From: Hyperoplus lanceolatus
Taxonomy: Eukaryota > Chordata > Actinopteri > Uranoscopiformes > Ammodytidae
Direction: 5' to 3'
Length of the DNA stretch: 64,000 bases
Assembly: GCA_026929865.2 (NCBI GenBank)
Contig: CM049409.1
Coordinates: 16,094,452 to 16,158,451, forward strand
The notes under the pieces were generated by a model. That model made no database searches and had not been told where the DNA came from. It saw only the letters and a list, made by a program, of their open reading frames with translations. Position 1 is the first letter of the stretch; each line of letters begins with the position of its first letter. This document shows positions 37,660 through 49,132 of this stretch, piece by piece. A program made the translations under genes and the position numbers.

Positions 37660-39305
37660 AAACACAGTCCTGGAATGAATTACCAGCTCAAGTCAGAGAC
37701 TGTACCACCTACACCACCTTTAAAAAGACCCTCAAAGAGTGGTTAGTAGCAAGCCAGACCAGGGGCCTGTTTCAGGTAGCTGGTTTTGAGGCAACCCAGA
37801 GTTTGTTCGCTCTGAGTTGGTGGAAACTCTGGGTTTTCCGTTTCAGGTAGCAGGTTCAGCGCAACCGAGAGTCAGTTACTGCGGCAACATACGCCGTGGG
37901 TCTAACCTGCTCGGTAGGTGGTTAAACCTACCCTGAGTTTGTTTTCACTTTACGCTGCAGCTCCGACTGAAGAAAGAGTGTCACTGTCACACGCGTCCAT
38001 GTACAGTTTGAAGCAAAATCACTCTATAGAAATCTCCATCGGGATGTTTTTATCATTTCCTGATGATTTTACGTTTGACCGATCATTTATCTGATCAGTA
38101 GCCTTGTTCTCAGCCCTCGGTCCGTTCATATAGGCGGCCACCTTACACTTTGTGACATGCTGTACATTCAGATTAATAAACCTATTTGTATTGTATGTTT
38201 TTTAACGTCTGTGCCACTGAACAGATTTATGTCAGGTGGATTCATGTAACGCTGCGGCTGCACGCGATCGTTGTAGTTCACTTGTGCGATCCTAAAGTCA
38301 CTGACAAGCCTCGTTAAATAGCCTAATATGAATATAAAAATTATATAATAATTTAAACTGTGATCACTTGAGGAAAATGAATCTGGTAATAAATCAATCA
38401 GGCTCTTCAATGGAAACTGTCACCTAATGTGTCTTGACGTTAATGTATTTCACTCCCCATTTAAAAGAAGCGACAGTCTGTTCTGTTTACTGCACAGTAG
38501 GCTTTAGGCACTGTCAGCAATGCTGTGCCGCGCCAGCTTTATTACTTTACAGCTGATATGCGTAACTTTTTAAAATAGACTATGGCTTCTCATACGGAAG
38601 CGAAATGATTATATTGACAAAAAATGTTTGCTCTGTTTTTTTCTGAATTGCCGAGGAGATTAGATCAGAGTTATGAGACAATATCCCGTTAATTCTTCTC
38701 CATAGGCTACCATAAGCTCATTCGTTAATATTTATAACTCTAGAGGGAGGAGCGGAGATTTCTTTTTTTCTTTTTTGAGAAGTGGAGAAGTGGAAGGATC
38801 AATCATTTGTTTCTTCTGTTTCCATGGTGAATCATGTTATCAGCGATCCATTGACGATGGCTTTTATGCACACGCTCCACCCAGAGTGAACACGCTCAGA
38901 GTTGATAAACCCAACGCTGATCCACTGTTCTGAAACCGAAAACCCGGAGTTGCTTATCAACCCTGCAGGGTTAAACCCAGAGTATGTTAAACCAGCTACC
39001 TGAAACAGGCCCCTGTTCTCATGCATAACTTTTTTTTTTCTTCTTTTCTTCCTGATGTTGTTTTGTTTCTTTTGTCTTTTCTAATCGCCTATACTGATTG
39101 GGTGTCAGTGTAAAACTGTATTTTAGCTAGTTGTGAATTAACTGTGTAAAATTGTTTCATGTAGCTGTATATTGATGTATTGTATTATGACTAGCCTTAG
39201 GACTACGGATGCGAATTAGTATTTATGCTAACTCCGGCATATTTACATTGATGCTTTGCTGACATGTTGATTAATATGCACTGTCTTAATCAAATAAAAC
39301 TAATA
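37660..39305 (+). mobile_element. LINE 3' fragment split by a MITE
   Basis: Before the MITE, the + strand reads WNELPAQVRDC-type LINE C-terminal sequence in degraded form (TACCAGCTCAAGTCAGAGAC, then CTTTAAAAAGACCCTCAAAG). After it comes a LINE-like 3' UTR (GACTAGCCTTAGGACTACGG, ATGCTAACTCCGGCATATTT) ending in AATCAAATAAA at about 39300. If the MITE is removed, the two sides rejoin as codons for SQTCSHA and a stop. Rex1/L2-type affinity is likely. Confidence 0.6.
37760..39015 (+). mobile_element. GGCCTGTTTCAGG element, complete copy
   Basis: Inverted ends CAGGGGCCTGTTTCAGGTAG and its complement bound 1256 bp. Internal short inverted motifs (ACTCTGGGT and relatives) recur near both ends. No coding capacity or target duplication is evident. 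It is inserted in a LINE 3' end, and its left 450 bp is nearly identical to 19020-19468. Confidence 0.75.
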
Positions 39306-39517
39306 ATAGCCTGACAGTGCTGGAAATATAAGAAAAAACACCCAGAAAATTGCGAAAATCCTGACTACTTACAACCAAGAACAATTTAAGTCATATAGGT
39401 TTCCACGGGCGATGTTGACGGACAGCCAGATAGGAAGACCTCACAGGAGAGAAGTTGCATCAGCAGCCTCAAAATGAGATTTCTCATGACTCAGATATGA
39501 CTAATACACTCAGATGA

Positions 39518-39562
<45 letters not shown>

Positions 39563-40007
39563 AGCTGAGAACGAGAGAGAGAGAGATAAGGAGATAGCTG
39601 AGCTGAAGGAGAGGATTTTTAGACACAGATCATTTCACAGTCCCGACACACCATAAGGAATTAGCAATTAGAACTCAACTCAGACAAGTAATACACACTG
39701 ATTTATACAGGCAACCAAATTGAGTAGAAGATTATTAATCCAAGAAATCGATGAAAAACTCTTCAGTGCAAAGTTGTTTCAGTTATTGAATTATAGGGGA
39801 TTTAGCATACCCTTAAAAACACAATATACTAGAACTGTGGATTAATTCATATCTGCATTCGTTTACAATGTTAATTGTGTTTTTTTCTACTTTTTCTCTC
39901 CATTTGATAAACACTTGGTTGTGGGGATGTTGATAGAAAATGCATATCACAAACTGAGAAGATTTTAAGAAAAAAAAATATATAGCCTATATTTTTTTTT
40001 TGATATC
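39306..40007. other. Gene-free stretch
   Basis: It holds a (TG)n array (39517-39558) and AT-rich sequence, with no exon. Confidence 0.5.
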
Positions 40008-40860
40008 TGTGAATCGTGAGAAGTGGGACAAAACAGGGTGCAATGTTTAAAAAATACAAACCCTTTGTTTAGGCAAATTAAATTACATCCAACAGTATCT
40101 ATTTATCATATACTGAGCTACGCTTTGATACAACCTCCCAGCTTTTGTTCTTTTTATCAAAATGAGATTTTTCCTTGCCATTCCTTATTTTGTGTCAACA
40201 CCGTCAGACACCAAAAACACAATGTATGCTAGACCCATAAGATGTATTGTGATTACAAGTATTCACTAAGACTGACAGAGGCCACAAAAAATATTTTCAA
40301 AATGTATATTAATATATTTTTTTTATATAGATTTTCTTCTATGTTCTTTAGTTGAACTGTGTAATATCATGTTTACTTTAAAATGAAGATGTGTTTCAAA
40401 TTTCAAAACACATTCTCATGTTAGGTGACTGGTTAGATTTTCACATTTGACCAACCATTCCTCAACAAGTGTCCCACCACTTTGAAACCTTATAAAACAT
40501 GAATGTGTTGAAGAAAAACTGCTTTTATTGATATGAGAGATTATTTAGTGTTGCTTTTAATGAACAAAGCACTTTTTAATCATTAAAGTACATTTTTAAT
40601 AGGTTATATTGCATATGAAAGATTGAAATCTTCTCTGTGGACACACTGTTTTGGACGTTGTGAGGAGATAACAAGTGTCATATATTTGAGATAATAATGA
40701 TACAATTTAATTTAAGGGGATAATTGTGCTTCAGACATTCTATTCTCAATTCCTAACAACATCTACAATTTTAAGTTTTTTTATTTTTAAAGATAACAGC
40801 AGTTACATATACAAGACAGCCTTTTGTCCCGCTTCTCAAGAATCACTGACATACATAAAG
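40008..40860 (+). mobile_element. Unclassified ~850 bp inverted-end element
   Basis: The left end TCTGTGAATCGTGAGAAGTG and the inverted right end TCAGTGATTCTTGAGAAGCG are followed by GGACAAAA on both sides. The interior is AT-rich and non-coding. The right half is repeated at 36455-36856. No target duplication was resolved. Confidence 0.6.
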
Positions 40861-41383
40861 CCTACTCTATGAGGGTGCACACATAGCCATTGCATAATCT
40901 TCAATACTCTGCATGCATTGTTCTAGTGCGTCCCTACCTATCAATTTGGTTGTGTTTAAGTTCTATTATAATCCACTTTTTTTTCTTTAACAGATTTAGG
41001 AAGATTAAACCAATATTGAGCTTTTTCCTAAACGCATGGAATTCAACATTTGACTTTTTTTCAATTATGATATCGGTCCATCAATTTATGGATGGATAGA
41101 TGGTATACATGTAGAGTAACTTTTATTTTATGTATTCCCAAAAGTGTAGTACTTCTGACCCATGTTCCATTACATGCAGTTCAACTCTTACACTTTTTAG
41201 CGACTTCTTGCCAGCTCAAGACACTTTTTTCCAAGAATGATAATAGCTATGCTGCACACAGTGCCAGGGGTGCCACTGCAGCACAAAGACTTACTGACGG
41301 AGCAGAAAGGGGAATCGGCCCCTGAAATGAAAAACTTAATGTGAAAGGATTACCTTCTAATATTATTAATGGAGAAAGGAGTA

Positions 41384-42303
41384 GGGGAGAACGGGGTAAG
41401 TAGGCACACTTTTTACTCTAGTGAGAATTGCATATCACCTAAACATCTTTCAATAGTCATTCCTATATTACATTGAAGCTTAAGGTGTTGGCTTGAAATG
41501 TGTACCCCTCACTTTTTCTATCTTATTGTAATAAAGAAGAAATTAATCATCAAAGACACCCTTACACATTGTGACAACCAACCCCATCAAGGGGTCGGTT
41601 GTCAAACACTATGGGGTTGTTTGTCACAATGTAATCTTAATGGGAATAATCTTAAAAGAAGGCAAGAAAGTAGAACTAAATTTGAAAGTTTAATTGCATT
41701 GTCAAGTTGACAAATAGGCCTACAGAACTTACTGTAGCCTTGGCAGCTGGTCTAGTTTGGGATGCACTGGGTTGTTTTGATTTTGTTGCCCTTTTTTCTT
41801 TTGCTTGCTAGCTGCCTTTTCCTGCTCTATTCTTTCCTTCTCTGGGGTGTCAGTAAGGATACAACTTGACAATTTCTTTCGTTATTGGGTTCCTTTTCTG
41901 GCTGCAGCCTTGAGATAACATGTGACAACCAACCCCCCAAAAAATTTGACGACCAACCCCAACTTGAATTTCTTGCTAACATCAAGGCCAACAACCATCT
42001 GACAACTAATTAGCTTGCTAACCACAATCTAAACTATAGTTTACCCTTCACACTTTGTATGGGTAACAAGTGTTAAAAAATATAAAAATACTGAGGAGCT
42101 AAATATTTTCAATTTGACATGAAAAACACAAACAGTCGTCTCACCTCAAATGCAGCAGTCTAACTCCAAGGAAGACTATGTAGGTGACCTCTGACCCCAA
42201 TTCTGGATATTTACATATCAAAATTTCACAGACAGCGCCTTCTGGTTCCAAGATATAACGATTGTGACAACCAACCCGTGTGACAAATTACCCCGTTCTC
42301 CCC
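41384..42303 (+). mobile_element. TA-flanked non-autonomous element with CCAACCCC motifs
   Basis: Inverted ends GGGGAGAACGGGGTAA are perfect and flanked by TA (41382-41383, 42304-42305), suggesting Tc1/mariner-type mobilisation. Inside, GTGACAACCAACCC-type motifs occur at least six times in both orientations. A 21 bp inverted pair with one mismatch (ACATTGTGACAACCAACCCC, about 41567) closes at about 41636. No transposase is seen. Confidence 0.7.
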
Positions 42304-42305
42304 TA

Positions 42306-44369
42306 TGCATCAATGAGAGGGCTTTCCCATAAAAAACTGGGTGTGTTTGACCTGAGGTGTAGTACTGGGAATATGTCTCTGCTTCAAGCCCTCATAAGCT
42401 CAGTGTCCAGCTCAATGGCACTTTGTAAAGATGCATGACTATTGGTGGAAAGCCTGACAGTTCTGAGAAACAAACTAGGCCTTACAGCAACAATCATTAC
42501 CTTCCCACAGCCTATTCAATTCCCAGGGGGGGTTGTATTCTGCACACACACTCAAACATATTGGAGTCATTTTCAGAGAAATCTTTGTGCACCCATGAGC
42601 TCTCTTCCACCTGTCACATTGCTCTGCGTGGGTTAAAGGTCTCTTTGCACCCCAGTGTTGGGTCCACCTTAAATGTCCAAGCTTTCTCACCTAGCGCTAT
42701 GTCCTCTGACTTCCTCTATACAGATGGTGGTTATTGAATTAAATAATTGATCAGCCTGGGTCAATACAGTGGTCTCTCTTTCTCTTGAAGAAACCACATA
42801 GACATTCACACACAGAAGTACCAAGGACAACCATGCACACAAACAGACACAAGAGAACAAACAGGAAATGTAAGAGAAAAGGGGAAAAATCAGACAGAAC
42901 AAACAATGACTTTAAAAAGGAGAGGATAAAGAAAGTGTTTTAACCTTCAAATAATAGGAACAAATTAAGCAACTAAAAGCTACCATGAGTTGTTTATGCG
43001 TCACTTTATATAGTGAGGTTTATTAAAAATCAAACAAAGAACATGTTTAAAGTGAGGTTTTACAGTAAGGCCTTTCATGTTGCTTTCAATATAGAGCACA
43101 TGTCCATGGTATACTGTATATTCAGACAAGAAAAAACAAAAAAGTAAACTTGAATTCAAATCGTAAAAGTCATAAACATGGTATCTTTAATGAGTAAAAT
43201 AAGAACAAATGTATGAAGTGTATGAAATAATACAGTTGTCACAATGCAGTCAAGTGAAGTCGTAATGCACACCAAATTACAATGAAAGGCAACACATATG
43301 CAGTTTTGTTAGTCTTTTGTTTTGTTTTGAAACTATAGTAACATTTCATATAAATATGTCTATATAATATAATCTTTCGAATAATCTAGCTTCATTTGGA
43401 GTGTGTGCATGTAATTCATATGGATAAAAAATGACAGATTAAAGGGGATATGAACTCAAAACCGCTTTCACTGTGTTTGTACTTCACAACCAGCTCTCAC
43501 TAGAATAATGCATACTACTTATCACTCACTGCATCCCACTAATTCCTCTGTTCTTAAGGATTTTAACAATGTAAATGTGTCTTGTTCATTTTATTATTGT
43601 TGTTGTGTGGTTCTGTTTTAACTATGCCCTGTAAGGTGACCTTGGATGCTTTGAAAGCCACCTATAAATACAATTAATTAGTATTACTTTATAATTAACT
43701 GGGGAGTCGCCAACTCCCAACCCTAACCTTTAAATGACTAACGAGTTGATGGAAAAGTTCTCCTTGCATAGGTAAAATACCTGAATGTCTGGTCAGACTA
43801 AAAGGGTTAAGAGAAGAAGCCACACCCATTGGACAGTGAGTCATTCGGACAATGACTTATTTTGGAATAAGCCCTTCCTATCTAGAGAATGTATTATTGT
43901 TATACAGTTGATGATTCATTATTGTTAACATGCACTGATGGTCTTTTCAGTGCAAGGCTCAGAGAGATTGACACTTTGCATGGGAAATTATTGGCATGGG
44001 ACTGTGCAGATAATTACTGTATGATTCTCTACTTTGTGTTTTTAGGAAAATCCTACCAATTATTAGCCTGTCCAGTGCAAGAATGTTCTGGGGGTTTCCG
44101 AATGGTATGGGAGCTTCAGATGGCTTCCTCCTGCCTCTCCTCTACGATGAAGGAGCAGGTGGAGGCAGCAGGTTTCTTCTGGTTGGTTAACTGCCACAGG
44201 GGGCTGTCTCAATACCTACTCCTGCAGGGAGATAGGGACTGCCTGCTCAAAGTGCTGGTGGAACCGTCTGCCATGTTCAGGCCACATGTCACCAAATGTT
44301 TGCAGCAGGCACAGGAAAGTCACCGAAGGCCTCGGCGGAGATAGACATGTTCGATTCCAGAGAGTGGCC
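42306..44369. other. Gene-free stretch
   Basis: No convincing exon. An open + frame at 43889-44344 has no recognised family and may belong to the retroelement fossil that follows. Confidence 0.4.
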
Positions 44370-44620
44370 GCTCTTCTCTCCCTGAGGAACAGCAATCCCC
44401 CTCTGGGGTGGGATGCTCTGGTGCAACAGTGTCTCCAGGTCCTGCTCTACCTCTTTCCTCCCTTCACTCTTACCCGTGGAATTCAGGTTGAAGGGTTGAG
44501 GCTGATATTGGGGCCTCCTCTATTGACCCCACATCCCATGATTTTCAGCAACCTTGCTGCTGTTAGACAGGTTGCCATGGGAGCTTCTGCAGTTACATGA
44601 GAGGGGTACCTTCTTCCATC
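44370..44620 (+). mobile_element. Possible DIRS-type retroelement fossil
   Basis: The + strand reads GWDALVQQCLQVLLYLFPPF and GLRLILGPPLLTPHP. This resembles the region after the reverse transcriptase/RNase H of fish DIRS-like elements (DALAH..WP..LLYAFPP, LILVAP.WP). It is a short, broken remnant with no visible ends. Upstream open sequence (43890-44344) may or may not belong to it. Confidence 0.35.
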
Positions 44621-44649
44621 TCTTTCCACTGGAGCCCAGATTTGCAAAA

Positions 44650-44730
44650 GTGAGCAGCTCATCGGGTAGAGTGCGTATCATGAAGGCCTTGTTGTAGCAG
44701 TGCGAGTTCAACTCAGCCCGGACCCTCAGA
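44650..44730 (+). mobile_element. tRNA-headed SINE fragment
   Basis: Box A-like CAGCTCATCGGGTAGAGTG (44656-44674) and box B-like GCGAGTTCAACTC (44702-44714) are spaced as in a tRNA-derived RNA polymerase III promoter. The body is short and runs into an (AATCA)n tract. It is diverged and unlikely to be active. Confidence 0.55.
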
Positions 44731-45055
44731 ATCAAATCAAATCAAATCAAATCAGTTTTATTTGTATAGCCCAAAATCACAAATAGCATTCGTCTCAATG
44801 GGCTTTACAGTCCATACAATATGATACAGTATGGTACAATATGACACAACATGATACAATAAGAAACAATATGACACCCTGCCCTTACACCCTTAGCTCG
44901 GCTGAGAAAAAACTCCCAGTAAAAAACCCTTTACCGGGATTAAAAAAAAATAGAAGAAATCTCAGGGAGAGTTGACAGAGTAAGGGATCCCTCTCCCAGG
45001 ACGGACATGCTGTAATAGATGTCATAAGTAGAGAAAAATCACGAAGGATTTTGAT
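44731..45055 (-). mobile_element. RTE-like LINE 3' end with (AATCA)n tail
   Basis: Read on the minus strand, the segment ends GGGCTATACAAATAAAACTG followed by TGATT repeats (44730-44754 on +), a tail common to fish RTE-type LINEs. Upstream parts (CTCCCAGTAAAAAACCCTTT, CTCAGGGAGAG) fit the same 3' UTR. It is non-coding. Confidence 0.6.
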
Positions 45056-45104
45056 CATTTAATCAGTCTGGCCCCTGAGAGGCACAGGCCACTGGCCTTA
45101 TTAT

Positions 45105-45360
45105 GCCAGAGCCTGTGGAACGTTTGTTGTCAAAATTCACTTTTTTTTTAAAATCAGTGAATATTTCCTCATGATTCTCTACAGTCTGTACTGAAAACAA
45201 GTATGGTGTCAATACACAGTCCAGGCTCTGTAAACTGGTCTGGTATGTGAAGAGGGCCAAGGCTAATGTTTAACACTGGACTTTACAGACAGGTAACGAC
45301 CATGAGGAGATAGTTACTGATTTTGTGATTTTGTCAAGTGTTCCCCAGAAATGCTGACTT
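45105..45360 (+). mobile_element. Foldback MITE, copy 1
   Basis: The left arm (GTTGTCAAAATTCACTTT ... CAGTCCAGGCTCTGTAAACT) is mirrored by the right arm (AACACTGGACTTTACAGACA ... GATTTTGTCAAG). It has imperfect inverted arms of about 110 bp, is non-coding, and lies about 270 bp upstream of the lectin start site. Related copies are at 50622 and 51731. Confidence 0.6.
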
Positions 45361-45435
45361 CACCTTCGACATAACTGCTCAGTTGTACACTGACTGACAG
45401 AAACACAGACACACCTGTATCTGATGCTGTTCCTG

Positions 45436-45464
45436 CAATGTTCAAACTGTTTGTTTGAACATTG
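45436..45464. repeat. 12 bp perfect hairpin upstream of the lectin
   Basis: CAATGTTCAAAC and its exact complement flank a 5 nt loop. It lies about 140 bp upstream of the TATA box. Confidence 0.9.
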
Positions 45465-45601
45465 TGTTTTCTTCTCTCCATTTCCGTGACATGCAGGAAT
45501 GTTTTAATCATCTTCCTCATAGAAATTGTAATTCAAAAGAATGACCTGAGAAGAACAGGTTGGCCATGCTGCGTCATGCATTCCAGGTCAAAACAATAAA
45601 G

Positions 45602-45609
45602 TATATAAA
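45602..45609 (+). promoter_or_regulatory. TATA box of the lectin gene
   Basis: TATATAAAG lies about 30 bp upstream of the likely start (about 45632). A short non-coding first exon follows and ends at 45662 with the donor AG/GTAACA. Confidence 0.7.
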
Positions 45610-45730
45610 GAATCACTTTACTTTCCCAACACATACAACTGTCGGACATCACAACAGCAAAGGTAACATTGAATAGCTTAACTGTTTTTACATTTCCATA
45701 ATTCAATTAAGGCAAGATTCTGCAAGTGAA

Positions 45731-45764
45731 TAAGGGTAAACTTATAGACATAAGTTTACCCTTA
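45731..45764. repeat. 15 bp perfect hairpin in lectin intron 1
   Basis: TAAGGGTAAACTTAT and its exact complement flank a 4 nt loop AGAC. Confidence 0.93.
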
Positions 45765-46165
45765 AGTTTGTTACTTATAGACATCATCATTACACTTTGC
45801 CAGTTAAATACTGACATTAAAGCTGTTATTTTTTTGTTAGATTTCTTTTTCAATGTTTGAATAAAACATATCTCAATATATTTAATTTTTCCAACATGTG
45901 TCCAAAGTTTTTACAGAAAAGATTTTGGATACAGTCTTTTTTTTATTTTATAAATCGAAAAATATTCTAGAAAAAGCAACTGAAAAAGCATTTCCAGCAT
46001 GTTTTTATGACTAAAATGTATCAAACAATTAACAACATCGAAACCAATCTTTACTTAATCGAGGACACACACCATCTAGTAAATACAGCTTTCATTAATG
46101 CCTTTTGTAAAAGTTTGACCTTACAGTATATCACTTTTCTTCTGTAATGTTTTTTTTTTCTAAAG

Positions 46166-49090
46166 ATGGCACCAGGTTTCCACTTGGCTTTCTTCCTCTG
46201 TTTGACCAACGGACTGTTGATTTCAGGAATTGTAAGTGCAATTTATTTCCTTTTAAGTAATAAACAGAAACTAAACACTACCTGAAGACCTGTGCACCTA
46301 CTGTGTCTGGTCTTTGCATATGAATATAAGAAATGTATGAATGGTTGTTACCATTGCATATATGTTTGCTACTTTTTCAACATAGCTAACTTCCAATAAA
46401 TTGACAGTGGAATAATTTGAACTAGAGCAATGCTTCCCTAGGGAGGAATCTAGTTTGGTTAACTAAAGCTATTAAAACTACCATGTACATGTACATTTAC
46501 ATATTTTAATCAAATTCACAATGTACATTTGATATACAACTATGACTAAATATAATACAAAAAAGTCCCATGCAGCAAAAAAAATGTTGGACCTTGTATT
46601 TATGAAAGAAGACATGTTGCAAAAAAGGCAAAAATGTACCAGTGTAGTCTTTAAAATACAGGTCGGACACCATGTTTTCCGCTTAGGTTGGTGGCTTTTG
46701 ACATAACAGATTTAAGCTGAGTGCTTACTTTTAATCATTATTTTTTGGCACCAAAGACAATTATTTCAGTTGTCTCTTTGTTAAAAGGTGGAGTCAGTGA
46801 TTCTGAAGAACGCTTGTGATCAAAATCACTTTTTCTTTTTTTTTAAGATATCTTTTTGGCATTTTTGCTTCACCAGACAGACTTGTAGAGAGAGAGTTGA
46901 AATGGGGCAAAAACGGGAAGACATGAAGAAAACTGACCTGGGTGGGATCAACATCCCTTCATATTCTAATTGCAGTTTGAGTTTAACTTACTTTTGTTAC
47001 GTTTGTAGGCTACATTCTGTCCTAGTGGCCTTACTCAGCATGAATCTCGCTGTTTCCTCGTCAGTGTCACTCACATGAACTTCGCCGATGCAGAGGTACA
47101 TAGTTTATCACTCTTTTTAGATTAGCCTTCAGGTTCGTCATGATGGTGAAGTTTTTAACCTTTCAGAGAATATTTGCATAACTTGCATATTGATTTTGTT
47201 CTCTGTCTCCCAGTTGTGGTGCAGACGGTTTGGTTCTGGTAGTCTACTGGCCTCAATCCACAATCAAGACGAGCACTATTTCATTGCCAATCTGATTTAC
47301 CAAAAGTTTGGCTCGTATCCAAAGACCTGGATTGGGTTTACGGATGCAAAAGATGTGAGACTTGTTATTAAACTTGTGCTAGTTCAACCTAGTATGTGTA
47401 ACATGATGCTACGTAAGAAACAAATGTGTACTCTCAAAATGATACCTCCTCAGAAATGTTTTCAAGAATATAAATTCGAAAATGTCAGAGTGTAGAGATG
47501 ACATAAATGAAAACCAAGATAGCTAAACTACTATGTATGGCTTTTTTTTTCTAAATGTGCCGCACTAATTTGCATTTCCAATACAACTTTTTTAGCACCA
47601 AGCTGCATCTGAGACCTTCTCTCACCTGAAAGATGACATATGTTCACTATATTGAATTTCTGCCTACTGTTTAAAGCCAATAATGTTTTTTTTAAATAAA
47701 AACCTGAAAGTGCATTTCGACTGGCAAATCACTGGGCTTTGATTGGGGCAGTAATTCCGTAATTTCTTCCAGGAGGGATGGTGGAAGTGGACTGATGGTT
47801 CGAAGACTGACTTCATGCCCTGGGCTCCTGCTCACCCCGACGATTTGACAGGAGATCAAAACTGTGCAGTCATGAACTTTGGGGGTAAATATTATTTCTT
47901 GACATCCTGAGGGTATTTCCAATTGAGACAAAACATAGATACCTGAACAATTGTGTGGTATAATGTGTTTTATTTTTACTAATGGTATACACTTGTCCTG
48001 AATCTTAAGGTTACATTTTAAATCCTGGGATCCAAGTTGAATCCTGAAGGAACTAATGTATGCGCTAGAACTAATGGCATAAAAGAAAAGCCATCTTATG
48101 GAGGGAGTACAGTGTTTCCCCTAGAATTTCTTTTAGGCCCGGTGGTAAGAGCTGATAAAGAGTATGCGCGCCGTGTGCGTACCAAATTTCTAGAAGAAAT
48201 TGACCAAAACTAACCCCATTTGGGATGAGCCTCTTTTGACAGCCCGTTAAAAATTAGGGCATAGGGTTATGCTTTCACATTCAGTACATTTGTACATGTG
48301 GTGTTTCTCACAGGATTTTAAGATCCTGCTGGGTGAGAATGGACCTTCTGGGGTCTGGGGGCATGCCCCTGCAGAAGAAAACCTTATCATTCTTAAGGCC
48401 TTTGCACACCGGGCGCGACGCAAATAAACGCAACGTAAAAGCGAATGTTTTGAAATGTGAATTTTGTCGCGTCTCACTTTAAGAAGCGACGTCCCAGAAA
48501 AAATCGAACTCAGTTCGAAAAAATAAAAAACGCAAATTCGCGGTGCGAAATGACGGCGCTGGTGTGGAAGCTTGTATTGACTCTGTATACATTCGTTAAT
48601 TAACGGATAAATCGCACGAATAAAACCGCCCGGTGTGCAAAGGCCTTTAAAGTTAAATGCATCAATCTGGTGCACTTTGAGAGGTGAAATCTGATTAATT
48701 CTGTGCTCTGTAAACAGCTGTCATATGTCCTGCCTATAACTATTTTCTGTAATAATTTGGAGACACAAGCCATGTCAACTATTGAAGAAAAACACGTGGA
48801 TTTCAATAAAAAACAATAAACACTAAGATCTAATATAGACAGCTCCTGTCTAGTACTCATTTCTGGAATAATCTGAATCACCTCACCTTGAAGCTAGCCT
48901 ATTGAATTTTTTTTTTTTTATGCAAATAGCCTTGTTGAAAATAAATGAACAAACATAGGCTACACATCATGATTAGCCTATCAACATGTGTGCTACATAA
49001 GGCAAATTCCCCATTCCGACCATTATATTTCATCAAGCCTATTTCTCAATTTAAAACATAAAAATAAAGTAGCATTGAAAATACAAAGAA

Positions 49091-49132
<42 letters not shown>

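Noticed and set aside
43889-44344. 151-residue open frame on the + strand
   Set aside because: Not recognised as a host protein. It directly precedes possible DIRS-type sequence and lacks supporting splice structure, so it is not called a gene.
47190-47495. Extension of the lectin exon 4 frame to 47495
   Set aside because: The frame reads through the donor GTGAGA at 47355. The lectin domain continues correctly only with the exon at 47773.
48247-48881. Minus strand open frames inside lectin intron 5
   Set aside because: They run across the nested MITE and hAT-like non-coding sequence. They are artefacts of the repeats.
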